The position numbers were made by a program, and so were the translations under genes. The notes beneath the pieces are model-generated. The model saw nothing but the letters and a program-made list of their open reading frames with translations, was not told the origin of the DNA and did not search any database. Shown piece after piece: positions 20,962 to 32,777 of a DNA stretch of 64,000 nt (position 1 is the stretch's first letter; each line of letters opens with the position of its first letter). The DNA comes from Holothuria scabra (taxonomy: Eukaryota; Echinodermata; Holothuroidea; Aspidochirotida; Holothuriidae): NCBI GenBank assembly GCA_037179385.1, contig CM074196.1, positions 31,207,986 through 31,271,985 on the forward strand, given 5' to 3'.

Positions 20962-21249
20962 TTAACCGTTGGGTATATCGTGAAATATGTTACCCCCAAC
21001 CCCTAACACAAAAAAATAAGATGGAAAAAAATTCTTTGTTTTTTCCCCATTACAGTACATGGAATTTTTAAAGTAAATTAAATCTCTCACCACCCAGAGT
21101 ACTTTTGCCCCCTTCCCCTTCCTCATATGAGCTACTTGAGGAAGACAAATCTTTATTCGAGCGCCCATCGCTAATCTGACACGAAAGTATACTGGTAGGA
21201 CAAATTCAACTTTTACTTCTTTCCTGTAGCTTGAAAAATAAAAAGACAA
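20962..21249 (-). other. Satellite-unit ORF, copy 2 of 7 (95 codons)
   Basis: Same ORF as at 20073-20318. A one-base length change in an A/T run near the 3' end shifts the frame, so it reads on to a longer C-terminus (..GGNIFHDIPNG). Frame-changing variation at the end argues against selection on the tail. Confidence 0.3.
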
Positions 21250-21935
21250 CCTACTCGTTTCAGAGCATTTAAAACGAAAATTTGGAAACTCCTATACCTT
21301 TGTACAGGCTTCCGACAATCCTCGACAAAAATACATGGGACAAACCCCGCTCCTCGTATCAATGTTGAAGTTTCAGGACGCCTTGGGCTGCCGCAACATT
21401 GAGAAATATTTCCTGGGGAGGGGGAAGATCAAAACAACCTTCAGGGGAGAGGGAGAACAGATATCCCAGATGACTTACAGGACAAACGAGGCGTTTTAAA
21501 TTTTTGAACCCGAACTGCTACAGAAAGCTCCAAAAGTGGGCTTTATAACGCTTCATTTATTCATTATCCCGATGTAGAACTCGTCACTGCTCCCTATTAC
21601 TAAGAATATTTAATTAGCGCCACGGTTTACCATTGACCTCACCACGATTAACCATTGACCTCCACACTATTTCAATGACTGTCGAGGGTTAATCGTGCAA
21701 ACAGAAGATCTCTCTATTTATAGGAAACTTTCATTGTGCAAAAATGGTTAACCGTTTCAATTTCGAGAAATCTTTACGTAAATTATCACGTTCACTACCC
21801 CTAATTCTTACATATAATTTCGTCTTTAACTAGATTGTAGTTTGAATCATCATTTAATGTGTTTATTTATGCGAAAAAAGAGAGAATTTTGTGGTTAACC
21901 GTTGGGTATATCGTGAAATATGTTACCCCCAACCC

Positions 21936-22184
21936 CTAACACAAAAAAATAAGATGGAAAAAACTCTTTTGTTTTTTTTCCCCATTACAGTACATGGAAT
22001 TTTTAAAGTAAATTAAATCTCTCACCACCCAGAGTACTTTTGCCCCCTCCCCCTTCCTCATATGAGCTACTTGAGGAAGACAAATCTTTATTCGAGCGCC
22101 CATCGCTAATCTGACACGAAAGTATACTGGTAGGACAAATTCAACTTTTACTTCTTTCCTGTAGCTTGAAAAATAAAAAGACAA
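21936..22184 (-). other. Satellite-unit ORF, copy 3 of 7 (82 codons)
   Basis: Same start as the other copies. An A-run length change within codons for GEKKQKSFF adds one residue and alters the tail. It has Glu for Lys in the MRKGEGAK segment, a substitution that recurs in later units. Confidence 0.3.
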
Positions 22185-22827
22185 CCTACTCGTTTCAGAG
22201 CATTTAAAACGAAAATTTGGAAACTCCTATACCTTTGTACAGGCTTCCGACAATCCTCGACAAAAATACATGGGACAAACCCCGCTCCCCGTATCAATGT
22301 TGAAGTTTCAGGACGCCTTGGGCTGCCGCAACATTGAGAAATATTTCCTGGGGAGGGGGAAGATCAAAACAACCTTCAGGGGAGAGGGAGAACAGATATC
22401 CCAGATGACTTACATGACAAACGAGGCGTTTTAAATTTTTGAACCCGAACTGCTACAGAAAGCTCCAAAAGTGGGCTTTATAACGCTTCATTTATTCATT
22501 ATCCCGATGGAGAACTCGTCACTGCTCCCTATTACTAAGAATATTTAATTAGCGCCACGGTTTACCATTGACCTCACCACGATTATCCATTGACCTCCAC
22601 ACTATTTCAATGACTGTCGAGGGTTAATCGTGCAAACAGAAGATCTCTCTATTTATAGGAAACTTTCATTGTGCAAAAATGGTTAACCGTTTCAATTTCG
22701 AGAAATCTTTACGTAAATTATCACGTTCACTACCCCTAATTCTTACATATAATTTCGTCTTTAACTAGATTGTAGTTTGAATCATCATTTAATGTTTATT
22801 TATACGAAAAAAGAGAGAATTTTGTGG

Positions 22828-23115
22828 TTAACCGTTGGGTATATCGTGAAATATGTTACCCCCAACCCCTAACACAAAAAAAATAAGATGAAAAAAATTC
22901 TTTGTTTTTTCCCCATTACAGTACATGGAATTTTTAAAGTAAATTAAATCTCTCACCACCCAGAGTACTTTTTCCCCCTCCCCCTTCCTCATATGACCTA
23001 CTTGAGGAAGACAAATCTTTATTCGAGCGCCCATCGCTAATCTGACACGAAAGTATACTGGTAGGACAAATTCAACTTTTACTTCTTTCCTGTAGCTTGA
23101 AAAATAAAAAGACAA
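22828..23115 (-). other. Satellite-unit ORF, copy 4 of 7 (95 codons)
   Basis: Has the long C-terminus like copy 2, again caused by the A/T run length. Gly replaces Ala in QVGHMRK, and Glu replaces Ala in GEGEK. Confidence 0.3.
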
Positions 23116-23897
23116 CCTACTCGTTTCAGAGCATTTAAAACGAAAATTTGGAAACTCCTATACCTTTGTACAGGCTTCCGACAATCCTCGACAAAAATAC
23201 ATGGGACAAACCCCGCTCCCCGTATCAATGTTGAAGTTTCAGGTCGCCTTGGGCTGCCGCAACATTGAGAAATATTTCCTGGGGAGGGGGAAGATCAAAA
23301 CAACCTTCAGGGGAGAGGGAGAACAGATATCCCAGATGACTTACATGACAAACGAGGCGTTTTAAATTTTTGAACCCGAACTGCTACAGAAAGCTCCAAA
23401 AGTGGGCTTTATAACGCTTCATTTATTCATTATCCCGATGAAGAACTCGTCACTGCTTTTTAAATTTTTGAACCCGAACTGCTACAGAAAGCTCCAAAAG
23501 TGGGCTTTATAACGCTTCATTTATTCATTATCCCGATGTAGAACTCGTCACTGCTCCCTATTACTAAGAATATTTAATTAGCGCCACGGTTTACCATTGA
23601 CCTCACCACGATTAACCATTGACCTCCACACTATTTCAATGACTGTCGAGGATTAATCGTGCAAACAGAAGATCTCTCTATTTATAGGAAACTTTCATTG
23701 TGCAAAAATGGTTAACCGTTTCAATTTCGAGAAATCTTTACGTAAATTATCACGTTCACTACCCCTAATTCTTACATATAATTTCGTCTTTAACTAGATT
23801 GTAGTTTGAATCATCATTTAATGTTTATTTATGCGAAAAAAGGGAGAATTTTGTGGTTAACCGTTGGGTATATCGTGAAATATGTTACCCCCAACCC

Positions 23898-24143
23898 CTA
23901 ACACAAAAAAATAAGATGAAAAAAATTCTTTGTTTTTTCCCCATTACAGTACATGGAATTTTTAAAGTAAATTAAATCTCTCACCACCCAGAGTACTTTT
24001 TCCCCCTCAGCCTTCCTCATATGACCTACTTGAGGAAGACAAATCTTTATTCGAGCGCCCATCGCTAATCTGACACGAAAGTATACTGGTAGGACAAATT
24101 CAACTTTTACTTCTTTCCTGTAGCTTGAAAAATAAAAAGACAA
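23898..24143 (-). other. Satellite-unit ORF, copy 5 of 7 (81 codons)
   Basis: Lies in the unit with the 98-bp internal duplication, which is outside the ORF. One change to Ala occurs in MRKAEGEK. Confidence 0.3.
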
Positions 24144-24827
24144 CCTACTCGTTTCAGAGCATTTAAAACGAAAATTTGGAAACTCCTATACCTTTGTACA
24201 GGCTTCCGACAATCCTCGACAAAAATACATGGGACAAACCCCGCTCCCCGTATCAATGTTGAAGTTTCAGGACGCCTTGGGCTGCCGCAACATTGAGAAA
24301 TATTTCCTGGGGAGGGGGAAGATCAAAACAACCTTCAGGGGAGAGGGAGAACAGATATCCCAGATGACTTACATGACAAACGAGGCGTTTTAAATTTTTG
24401 AACCCGAACTGCTACAGAAAGCTCCAAAAGTGGGCTTTATAACGCTTCATTTATTCATTATCCCGATGTAGAACTCGTCACTGCTCCCTATTACTAAGAA
24501 TATTTAATTAGCGCCACGGTTTACCATTGACCTCACCACGATTAACCATTGACCTCCACACTATTTCAATGACTGTCGAGGGTTAATCGTGCAAACAGAA
24601 GATCTCTCTATTTATAGGAAACTTTCATTGTGCAAAAATGGTTAACCGTTTCAATTTCGAGAAATCTTTACGTAAATTATCACGTTCACTACCCCTAATT
24701 CTTACATATAATTTCGTCTTTAACTAGATTGTAGTTTGAATCATCATTTAATGTTTATTTATACGAAAAAAGAGAGAATTTTGTGGTTAACCGTTGGGTA
24801 TATCGTGAAATATGTTACCCCCAACCC

Positions 24828-25073
24828 CTAACACAAAAAAATAAGGTGAAAAAAATTCTTTGTTTTTTCCCCATTACAGTACATGGAATTTTTAAAGTAA
24901 AGTAAATCTCTCACCACCCAGAGTACTTTTTCCCCCTCCCCCTTCCTCATATGACCTACTTGAGGAAGACAAATCTTTATTCGAGCGCCCATCGCTAATC
25001 TGACACGAAAGTATACTGGTAGGACAAATTCAACTTTTACTTCTTTCCTGTAGCTTGAAAAATAAAAAGACAA
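24828..25073 (-). other. Satellite-unit ORF, copy 6 of 7 (81 codons)
   Basis: Nearly identical to copy 5. Leu replaces Ile in VVRDLLYF. Confidence 0.3.
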
Positions 25074-25862
25074 CCTACTCGTTTCAGAGCATTTAAAACG
25101 AAAATTTGGAAACTCCTATACCTTTGTACAGGCTTCCGACAATCCTCGACAAAAATACATGGGACAAACCCCGCTCCCCGTATCAATGTTGAAGTTTCAG
25201 GACGCCTTGGGCTGCCGCAACATTGAGAAATATTTCCTGGGGAGGGGGAAGATCAAAACAACCTTCAGGGGAGAGGGAAAACAGATATCCCAGATGACTT
25301 ACAGGACAAACGAGGCGTTTTAAATTTTTGAGAAATATTTCCTGGGGAGGGGGAAGATCAAAACAACCTTCAGGGGAGAGGGAGAACAGATATCCCAGAT
25401 GACTTACATGACAAACGAGGCGTTTTAAATTTTTGAACCCGAACTGCTACAGAAAGCTCCAAAAGTGGGCTTTATAACGCTTCATTTATTCATTATCCCG
25501 ATGTAGAACTCGTCACTGCTCCCTATTACTAAGAATATTTAATTAGCGCCACGGTTTACCATTGACCTCACCACGATTAACCTTTGACCTCCACACTATT
25601 TCAATGACTGTCGAGGGTTAATCGTGCAAACAGAAGATCTCTCTATTTATAGGAAACTTTCATTGTGCAAAAATGGTTAACCGTTTCAATTTCGAGAAAT
25701 CTTTACGTAAATTATCACGTTCACTATCCCTAATTCTTACATATAATTTCGTCTTTAACTAGATTGTAGTTTGAATCATCATTTAATGTTTATTTATGCG
25801 AAAAAAGAGAGAATTTTGTGGTTAACCGTTGGGTATATCGTGAAATATGTTACCCCCAACCC

Positions 25863-26108
25863 CTAACACAAAAAAGTAAGATGAAAAAAATTCTTTGTTT
25901 TTTCCCCATTACAGTACATGGAATTTTTAAAGTAAATTAAATCTCTCACCACCCAGAGTACTTTTGCCCCCTCCCCCTTCCTCATATGACCTACTTGAGG
26001 AAGACAAATCTTTATTCGAGCGCCCATCGCTAATCTGACACGAAAGTATACTGGTAGGACAAATTCAACTTTTACTTCTTTCCTGTAGCTTGAAAAATAA
26101 AAAGACAA
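25863..26108 (-). other. Satellite-unit ORF, copy 7 of 7 (81 codons)
   Basis: Last full copy. It combines the Gly of QVGHMRK with the GEGAK form, so the variants are shuffled between units in a way that suggests exchange between them. Confidence 0.3.
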
Positions 26109-26320
26109 CCTACTCGTTTCAGAGCATTTAAAACGAAAATTTGGAAACTCCTATACCTTTGTACAGGCTTCCGACAATCCTCGACAAAAATACATGGGAC
26201 AAACCCCGCTCCCCGTATCAATGTTGAAGTTTCAGGACGCCTTGGGCTGCCGCAACATTGAGAAATATTTCCTGGGGAGGGGGAAGATCAAAACAACCTT
26301 CAGGGGAGAGGGAGAACAGG

Positions 26321-27222
26321 AAGCTTGGATAGATCTCATATTTGGGTATGTGGATGCGTTATTGTCAGGAGATGGTCCCTATTGTTTTTGGCGGAGGTCA
26401 AAGGTCATCTGGGGTCACCAGGGGTCAAAGTCTAAAAACCTTGTTAACACGATATCTCAAGGTTGGAAGCTTGGATAGATTTCATATTTGGTATGTGGAT
26501 GCATTATAGTCCGTAGATGGTCCCAATTTTTTTTTAGCGGAGGCCAAAGGGTCATCTGGGGTCACCGGGGGTCAAAGTCTGAAAACCTTATTAAAGCAAT
26601 ATCTCAAGGTAGGAAACATGGATAGATTTCATATTTGGTATGTGGGTGCGTTTTAGTCAGTAGATAGTCCCTATTGTTTTTGGCGGAGGTCAAAAGTAAT
26701 CTGGGGTCACCGGGGGTCGAAGTCTGAAAACCTTGTTAAAAGCCATATCTCAAGGTAGGAAACTTGGAAAGATTTCATATTTGGTATGTGGATGCGTTAT
26801 AGTCAGTAGATGGTCCCTATTGTTTTTGGCGGAGGCCAAAGGGTCATCTGGGGTCACCGGGGGTCAAAGTCTAAAAACCTTGTTAAAGCAATATCTCATG
26901 GTAGGAAACATGGATAGATTTCATATTTGGTATGTGGGTGTGTTATAGTCAGTAGATAGTCCCTATTGTTTTTGGCGGAGGTCAAAGGTCATCTGGGGTC
27001 ACCGGGGGTCGAAGTCTGAAAATCTTGTTAACACGATATGTCAAGGTTGGAAGCTTGGATAGATTTCATATTTGGTATGTGGATGCGTTATGGTCAGTAG
27101 ATGGTCCCTTTTGTTTTTGGCGGAGGTCAAAGGTCATCTGGGGTCACCGGGGGTCAAAGTCTGAAAATCTTGTTAAACACGATATCTCATGGTAGGAAAC
27201 TTGGATAGATTTCATATTTGGT
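26321..27222 (+). repeat. DR1-motif minisatellite array A2
   Basis: The satellite ends abruptly at GGGAGAACAG and continues as GGAAGCTTGGATAGATCTCA, in the middle of a minisatellite unit of the A1 family. About six units of ~146 bp follow. Exact AGGTCAAAGGTCA occurs near 26395, 26978 and 27124. Other units carry the degraded form GGCCAAAGGGTCA. Together with 27223-28526 it forms composite copy 2. Confidence 0.85.
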
Positions 27223-28526
27223 ATTAGGGCTGTCAGCGATTAGCCATTCATCGCCAGCAAAGTAATCGTTTAGTTAAATGGTACATGCGATTAATCGCAT
27301 CCCATGCCCTTGGACTCTGACTTGCGTTAAGTAAACAAGGTATAGTCCTTCTTCACAAGTTTAGCTGCCTTGACAAAGCAATCGATGTCTACAGTATGAA
27401 CAACAAGCTCAAAAATTGCGCAGAGCTATGACATTCACCTTTTATCCACCCAACCCCCTGTAGTTTACATGTGATTGTGTGCGGTGTCATGGGGGACGTT
27501 TTAATCCTTGAACCTGTTGTGACAGGCTTTACTTCAACACCACCAATACATTTGTAATGAACAAAATTTACAATGAAATTTGAAAGCACTAAACGTGTGC
27601 ATACACCACAGTGTCTTTTAAGTGCCCTGTGCGCCATTGTGCACTTCACCGTAATAGTTCAATTTCAACAGCCACTTGTCAATTCGCTACTAGCGTACGT
27701 CTCCCAAAATTTCAACTTGAAATCGACAAATTTCAAAAAATTACAAGTTCGGTTTTCTAACCATGTTATTCCTGTCCTTGTATCACGTAGGGGTGTTTGT
27801 ATGTCATGAACTGAAAAAAGTTTCAAAGATCTTTCCATCGCTGTTTATCAAGACCAACAGCGTACATAGCAGCAGTTGCACACGTTAGCAGCCGGCTGGA
27901 AATCGTTTATATGCCGCTGCTTCGTGCTATACATCGAACGAACTTCTGTTGCGAAGAATCATACTCACTGATTGGCTGCTTGCGTTTAATGAATGAAGCG
28001 GCTTCTTTAAAAAATTGGGGATTCCCCGCTTCGAACGTAATTATTGAGGGAGGGTGTCATGTTATTGCCAATTGAAGTACACCCATTCTCTAAGCGCTTT
28101 TAACGATACACGCCGAGGGAGCCGATCAGCCAGCTGAAGGCATGTATATTACACTCTGCATGTAGCTAGCAGCTAGCAGGTCTTGTTTATGTGCTGCGAA
28201 CGTACGTACGTACGACTATTTACACAGTACAGCTCAGGCGGTAACTTAAACATAAAATGACCGGTGAAAACTACCATGTCTGGATTTGATCGTAGCCTAT
28301 TATTGTTAGCTCTAACGTTACATTTTGTTCTGTAAACGTAGGTGGCTAGGCCCTAGGCCTAGTTTTTGTTGTGGCTTCAAGCCACACTACTTTTGGGAGG
28401 AAATTAGAAATGAAACAAATGGGGTAATTGGGCAAGTGTCAGAATTAAATATATCGTATTGGGACCTTCAGCTGTCTGCATAGGGCTCGTCGGCTACTTT
28501 CGCCGTGGATACTGTATTATGGCCTA
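27223..28526 (+). repeat. Composite repeat copy 2 (uninterrupted)
   Basis: Colinear with 15721-19018 but without the hAT-like and SINE-like insertions, so it records both empty sites. It continues past the point where copy 1 is cut by the satellite (ATTATGGCCTA|GCCTATACTTTG). The ORFs at 27389-27649 (minus) and 27573-27809 (plus) match those of copy 1 in sequence only and are not convincing genes. Confidence 0.85.
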
Positions 28527-28659
28527 GCCTATACTTTGTGAACGATCGTTGCTTTGAAATACTGAAACTTCATCTAGCTACTGGTGTGTGGTGTAACGAT
28601 ATATATCAACCTTCATTGGAAGCAATTCTCTAAAAATTGCTTGATTGATGGGTCAGGAG

Positions 28660-29420
28660 ATGGTCTGTAATGTTTTTGTGGAGGTCGAAGGTCTCCTGGG
28701 GGCACATGGGGTAAAAGTCTGAAAATCTCATTATCATGATATGTCAAGGTGGAAAACTTGGATTAATTTCATATTTGGTAGCTATGTGGATGCGTTATGG
28801 TCAGGAAGTAATTCCTTTTGCTTGTGGCAGAGGTCAAAGGTCATACGGGGTCACCAGTGGTCAAAGTCTGAAAATCTTTTTAACACCATATCTTAAGATA
28901 GAAAGCTTGGATAGATTTCATATTTAGTATGTGGGTGCGTTTTAGTCAGTAGATGGTCCCTATTGTTTTTGGCGGAGGTCAAAGTTCATCTGGGGTCACC
29001 TGGGGTCAAAGTCTGAAAATCTCGTTAACATGATATCTCAAGATAGGAAGCTTGGATAAATTTCACTGTTTGGCATGTGGATGCGTTATGGTCAGGAAGT
29101 GGTTCCTTTTGTTTGTGGCAGAGGTTAAAGGTCATCTGAGGTCACAGGGGGTCACATTTTGACATTTTAATGCGATATCTCAAGGGGAAACTTGAATAGA
29201 ATTCGTATTTGGTAATGGTTTGTGGATGGGTTATGGTCAGGAAATGGTCTAGGCCTATGTTGTTTTTGGTGGAGGTCAAAGGCAGAGATGCCAAGAATCT
29301 CAATTTAGGCGGAAAAATTGCGATTTTCCACGTTCGATTCATCCCCATTGTTTTTGGCAAAAACGAAAGATTGCCTGGGGTCTCCAGGGGTCAAAGTCTA
29401 GGAACCTTTTTAAGTAGCCT
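28660..29420 (+). repeat. Diverged DR1-motif minisatellite array A3
   Basis: About five units of the A1/A2 family with more mutations (for example GGAGGTCGAAGGTCTCC, GAGGTTAAAGGTCATC). One intact AGGTCAAAGGTCA lies near 28830. The array ends near 29410, followed by unrelated sequence and then by intron typical of X exons. Confidence 0.75.
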
Positions 29421-29757
29421 ACGATCTTTCAAGATAGTTGTTTGTCCATCTGTCTGTCTGTTGTTTGCCTGTCTAGCTATGTATGGCTTTTATTGAGGTC
29501 AAAAGGTTATTTGGAATGACAAAATTATTTTTTGAACATGCTAATATAACATTTGCGGTAATGGTGCATGATGGTACACTTTAAAAAATTTATGTACCAT
29601 CGAAACCTCAATGCATTTTTGCATTCTGGTTTCTTTGTGGTGATGATCAAATTTCATTTGAGGACAAACGTTTGAAACATGATAGATCTCATTTCATGTA
29701 AGCATAGAAGTACTTCAACTAATATTGAACTAAAATATTTCATTCATTGCGCTGAAG

Positions 29758-29904
29758 GTCCCTGTGCTGATGTTGTTTGTGATAAGTTACCCTGCCCAGA
29801 GGATGTTCAATATACAATTGGCTGCTGCCAAGAGTGTCCAGCAGACTGGGGAGTACCACCTTGTGTTATAAGTGGAACATGTACACCAGCAGCACCTATA
29901 TTAG
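29758..29904 (+). CDS. Eight-cysteine module exon, X1
   Basis: The 147-nt, phase 1-1 exon starts G-P-C-A-D-V-V-C-D-K, with donor GTAGGC. Gln replaces the otherwise invariant Pro in the core (GCCQEC instead of GCCPEC). The eight cysteines are intact, so it is probably functional. This is the first X exon after the long intron. Confidence 0.82.
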
Positions 29905-30697
29905 GTAGGCATCCAATGTTTCGAATAAGCAAAGATGTAGTTGGGCAGATAATTTTGTTAACATAATTAGTCAAGTCTAAAACAATTGAGTTTGGATATC
30001 ACATTTGGCACGTTGGTCCCAATATTGAAAACAAGAAGAAAGATTATAACACATTAAAAATGACAAGACAATTTTATTAGTCAGGACCAACTGATCTTTC
30101 ATTTTTAAAACAGCACGGGGAGATCACCATTCCATAGCCTCTTTTGCCACAAACAAACCTTCGTTAAAGCATTATTTTCATAATAATACATTAATGACCC
30201 TTTTGCCTGTGCGGTTACTTTGACAGTGACAAACTTGATGCTTCCATGCTTAGTAGTCAATTTTGAAATGCATTAACTATCTGATTTTTAAATGTTCAAT
30301 TGTAATTTTTTTTACCTCTGCGCACTTCATCTAATTAATTATACGAATAAATAGAAAACAATGCTTTGTTAACACTCAACTTTTTTACAAAGTTTTTCCC
30401 CTTGGTACTAATGCTTTTAGCTATTTAGCGCATCAGTGATCACCTTACTGTGCTTTCGTTAACTGTTTAACCGTAATGTAAGTCGAAGGTTTTTATCTTT
30501 GCACCCGGCATCTATGTGCTAAAATGCTTAATTGTATTTTCAATAGTAAAATGTATCTTTTTTCGTAATGATGAAAGTTCATTAAGAACAAACGTTGAAA
30601 GAAAGAAACATCTCTTTTCCTGTTAGTTCCAAGAACTTATTCTAGGCGTTTCGACAAATATTAATTTACTAAAATATTTTATTCAAATGCGCTGAAG

Positions 30698-30844
30698 CAC
30701 CCTGTGCTGATGTTGTGTGTGATGAGCTACCCTGCCCAGAAGATGTTCAATATACAACTGGTTGCTGCCCAGAGTGTCCCGCAGACTGGGGAGTACCACC
30801 TTGTGTTATAAGTGGAACATGTACGCCAACCGAACCAATAGAAG
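30698..30844 (+). CDS. Eight-cysteine module exon, Y1
   Basis: Y-type exon starting Ala-Pro-Cys, where the other Y copies have Val; tail TPTEPIE. All eight cysteines are present and the donor is GTAGGC. The upstream element reads TTTACTAAAATATTTT, one base different from the TACTAAG of other Y units. Confidence 0.82.
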
Positions 30845-31690
30845 GTAGGCTTTGATCGTTTTTAATACAGCCAGCGAAATTTGCCAAAACGTAGATGTAC
30901 AGACAATCATTCAAACATCATTTTTGAGCATGAAAGAAATAAATATGGATGCAAGGCGAAGAATTATATGCCCGAAATAAGAAAGAGGGGTTGGTTTAGT
31001 ACATATCGAAGATTACGTTAAAATGTGATTCATCGGTGTGAACCGAGGTTTCATTTTCCAAACAGAATAGAGCTTTCATCATTACCTTGTTTTGTTTGTC
31101 AAAAGCAAGTTCCGTTCATAGCATTATTGTTTTTTTTCTTTTGTTTTGTTTTTTTGTTTTTTTTGTTTTTTTTTGAAGAAAAGAATTACTCATTTGCTTC
31201 CTCTGTGTGGTTAAAAAGGCAAAGAGAAACTAAATGCCTTCATAATTAACAACAATTTGTATCTGCTTAAACAATGTGATCCTCGAAAATTACGTGTTGT
31301 CCTTTATCGTTCTATATGCTTTGTCTTATTGTTTGCATGTCTAATTAAAGAATAGCATTTCCTTGTGATAAGAGTAGATTGAATACCTTTCCGTTAACAA
31401 TGTTATTGCCTTTGTGAAAAGATGTTATTAGCTTTCTCATGTATCAGTGCTCACTTTTCACCTTTATGGTATAATTTTTTAACCTTTTGCGACATGATGG
31501 CTTTCGTTTTCGTACTCAGCATTTTATACTTAAATGCTAAATGGAATAATGAGTAGCTTTTTTTTTTTGTGGTGATGATCAAATTTCATTTGAGGACAAA
31601 CGTTTGAAACATGATAGATCTCATTTCATGTAAGCATAGAAGTACTTCAACTAATATTGAACTAAAATATTTCATTCATTTGCGCTGAAG

Positions 31691-31837
31691 GTCCCTGTGC
31701 TGATGTTGTTTGTGATAAGTTACCCTGCCCATAGGATGTTCAATATACAATTGGCTGCTGCCCAGAGTGTCCAGCAGACTGGGGAGTACCACCTTGTGTT
31801 ATAAGTGGAACATGTACACCAGCAGCACCTATATTAG
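31691..31837 (+). pseudogene. Eight-cysteine exon X2 with in-frame stop
   Basis: Full-length X exon with both splice sites intact, but the Glu codon after PCP is TAG (31732-31734), where the other X copies have GAG. The stop precedes the GCCPEC core. Because the exon is phase 1-1, skipping it keeps the protein in frame, so the gene need not be inactivated. An assembly or sequencing error or a polymorphism is the alternative. Confidence 0.8.
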
Positions 31838-32630
31838 GTAGGCATCCAATGTTTCGAATAAGCAAAGATGTAGTTGGGCAGATAATTTTGTTAACATAAT
31901 TAGTCAAGTCTAAAACAATTGAGTTTGGATATCACATTTGGTACGTTGGTCCCAATATTGAAAACAAGAAGAAAGATTATTACACATTAAAAATGACAAG
32001 ACAATTTTATTAGTCAGGACCAACTGATCTTTCATTTTTAAAACAGCACGGGGAGATCACCATTCCATAGCCTCTTTTGCCACAAACAAACCTTTGTTAC
32101 AGCATTATTTTCATAATAATACATTAATGACCCTTTTGCCTTTGCGGTTACTTTGACAGTGACAAACTTGATGCTTCCATGCTTAGTAGTCAATTTTGAA
32201 ATGCATTAACTATCTGATTTTTAAATGTTCAATTGTAGTTTTTTTTTACCTCTGCGCACTTCATCTAATTAATTATACGAATAAATAGAAAACAATGCTT
32301 TGTTAACACTCAACTTTTTTACAAAGTTTTTCCCCTTGGTACTAATGCTTTTAGCTATTTAGCGCATCAGTTATCACCTTACTGTACTTTCGTTAACTGT
32401 TTAACCGTAATGTAAGTCGAAGGTTTTTATCTTTGTAAGCGGCATCTATGTGCTAAAATGCTTAATTGTATTTTAAAAACCAAAATGTATCTTTTTCGTA
32501 ATGATGAAAGTTCTTTAAGAACAAACGTTGAAAGAAAGAAACATCTCTTTTCCTGTTAGTTCCAAGAACTTATTCTAGGCGTTTCCACAAATATTAATTT
32601 ACTAAGATATTTTATTCAAATGCGCTGAAG

Positions 32631-32777
32631 TTCCCTGTGCTGATGTTGTGTGTGATGAGCTACCCTGCCCAGAAGATGTTCAATATACAACTGGTTGCTG
32701 CCCAGAGTGTCCCGCAGACTGGGGAGTACCACCTTGTGTTATAAGTGGAACATGTACGCCAACCGAACCAATAGAAG
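32631..32777 (+). CDS. Eight-cysteine module exon, Y2
   Basis: Consensus Y exon (starts V-P-C, core QYTTGCCPECPADWG, tail TPTEPIE), with acceptor GCGCTGAAG and donor GTAGGC. The predicted protein is the same as Y3, Y4 and, apart from Ile/Met in the tail, Y5. The 111-codon antisense ORF over it is a shadow repeated in each unit. Confidence 0.83.

Larger units (their letters stand above)
19019..26320. repeat. Satellite array: seven ~930-bp units plus a partial
   Basis: Unit boundaries, taken at GACAATCCTCGACAAAAATA, fall near 19019, 20383, 21314, 22249, 23180, 24208, 25138 and 26173, the last unit being truncated at about 26320. Standard spacing is 930-935 bp. The first unit is ~430 bp longer, with extra sequence at about 19105-19545. 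The unit at 23180 has a ~98-bp internal tandem duplication (about 23358-23553) and the unit at 25138 a ~105-bp one (about 25222-25430). Units differ by only a few substitutions. The array separates the two composite-repeat copies. Confidence 0.95.
14173..29757 (+). other. 15.6-kb repeat-filled intron
   Basis: The first ~680 bases are typical Y-downstream intron, ending near ATGAGTAGCTTTTT at about 14825-14840. The matching continuation (CTTTGTGGTGATGATCAAATTTC) resumes near 29630, just before the next X exon. The roughly 14.8 kb between is therefore extra material relative to the ~0.85-kb Y-to-X introns of the main array. It holds DR1 minisatellites, a twice-present composite repeat, an hAT-like element, a SINE-like element and a 930-bp satellite. 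No exon is recognised in it. Confidence 0.75.

Noticed and set aside
19019..26320. CRISPR-like or direct-repeat immune array
   Set aside because: The units are ~930 bp, nearly identical throughout with no variable spacers, and the DNA is eukaryotic. It is a satellite.
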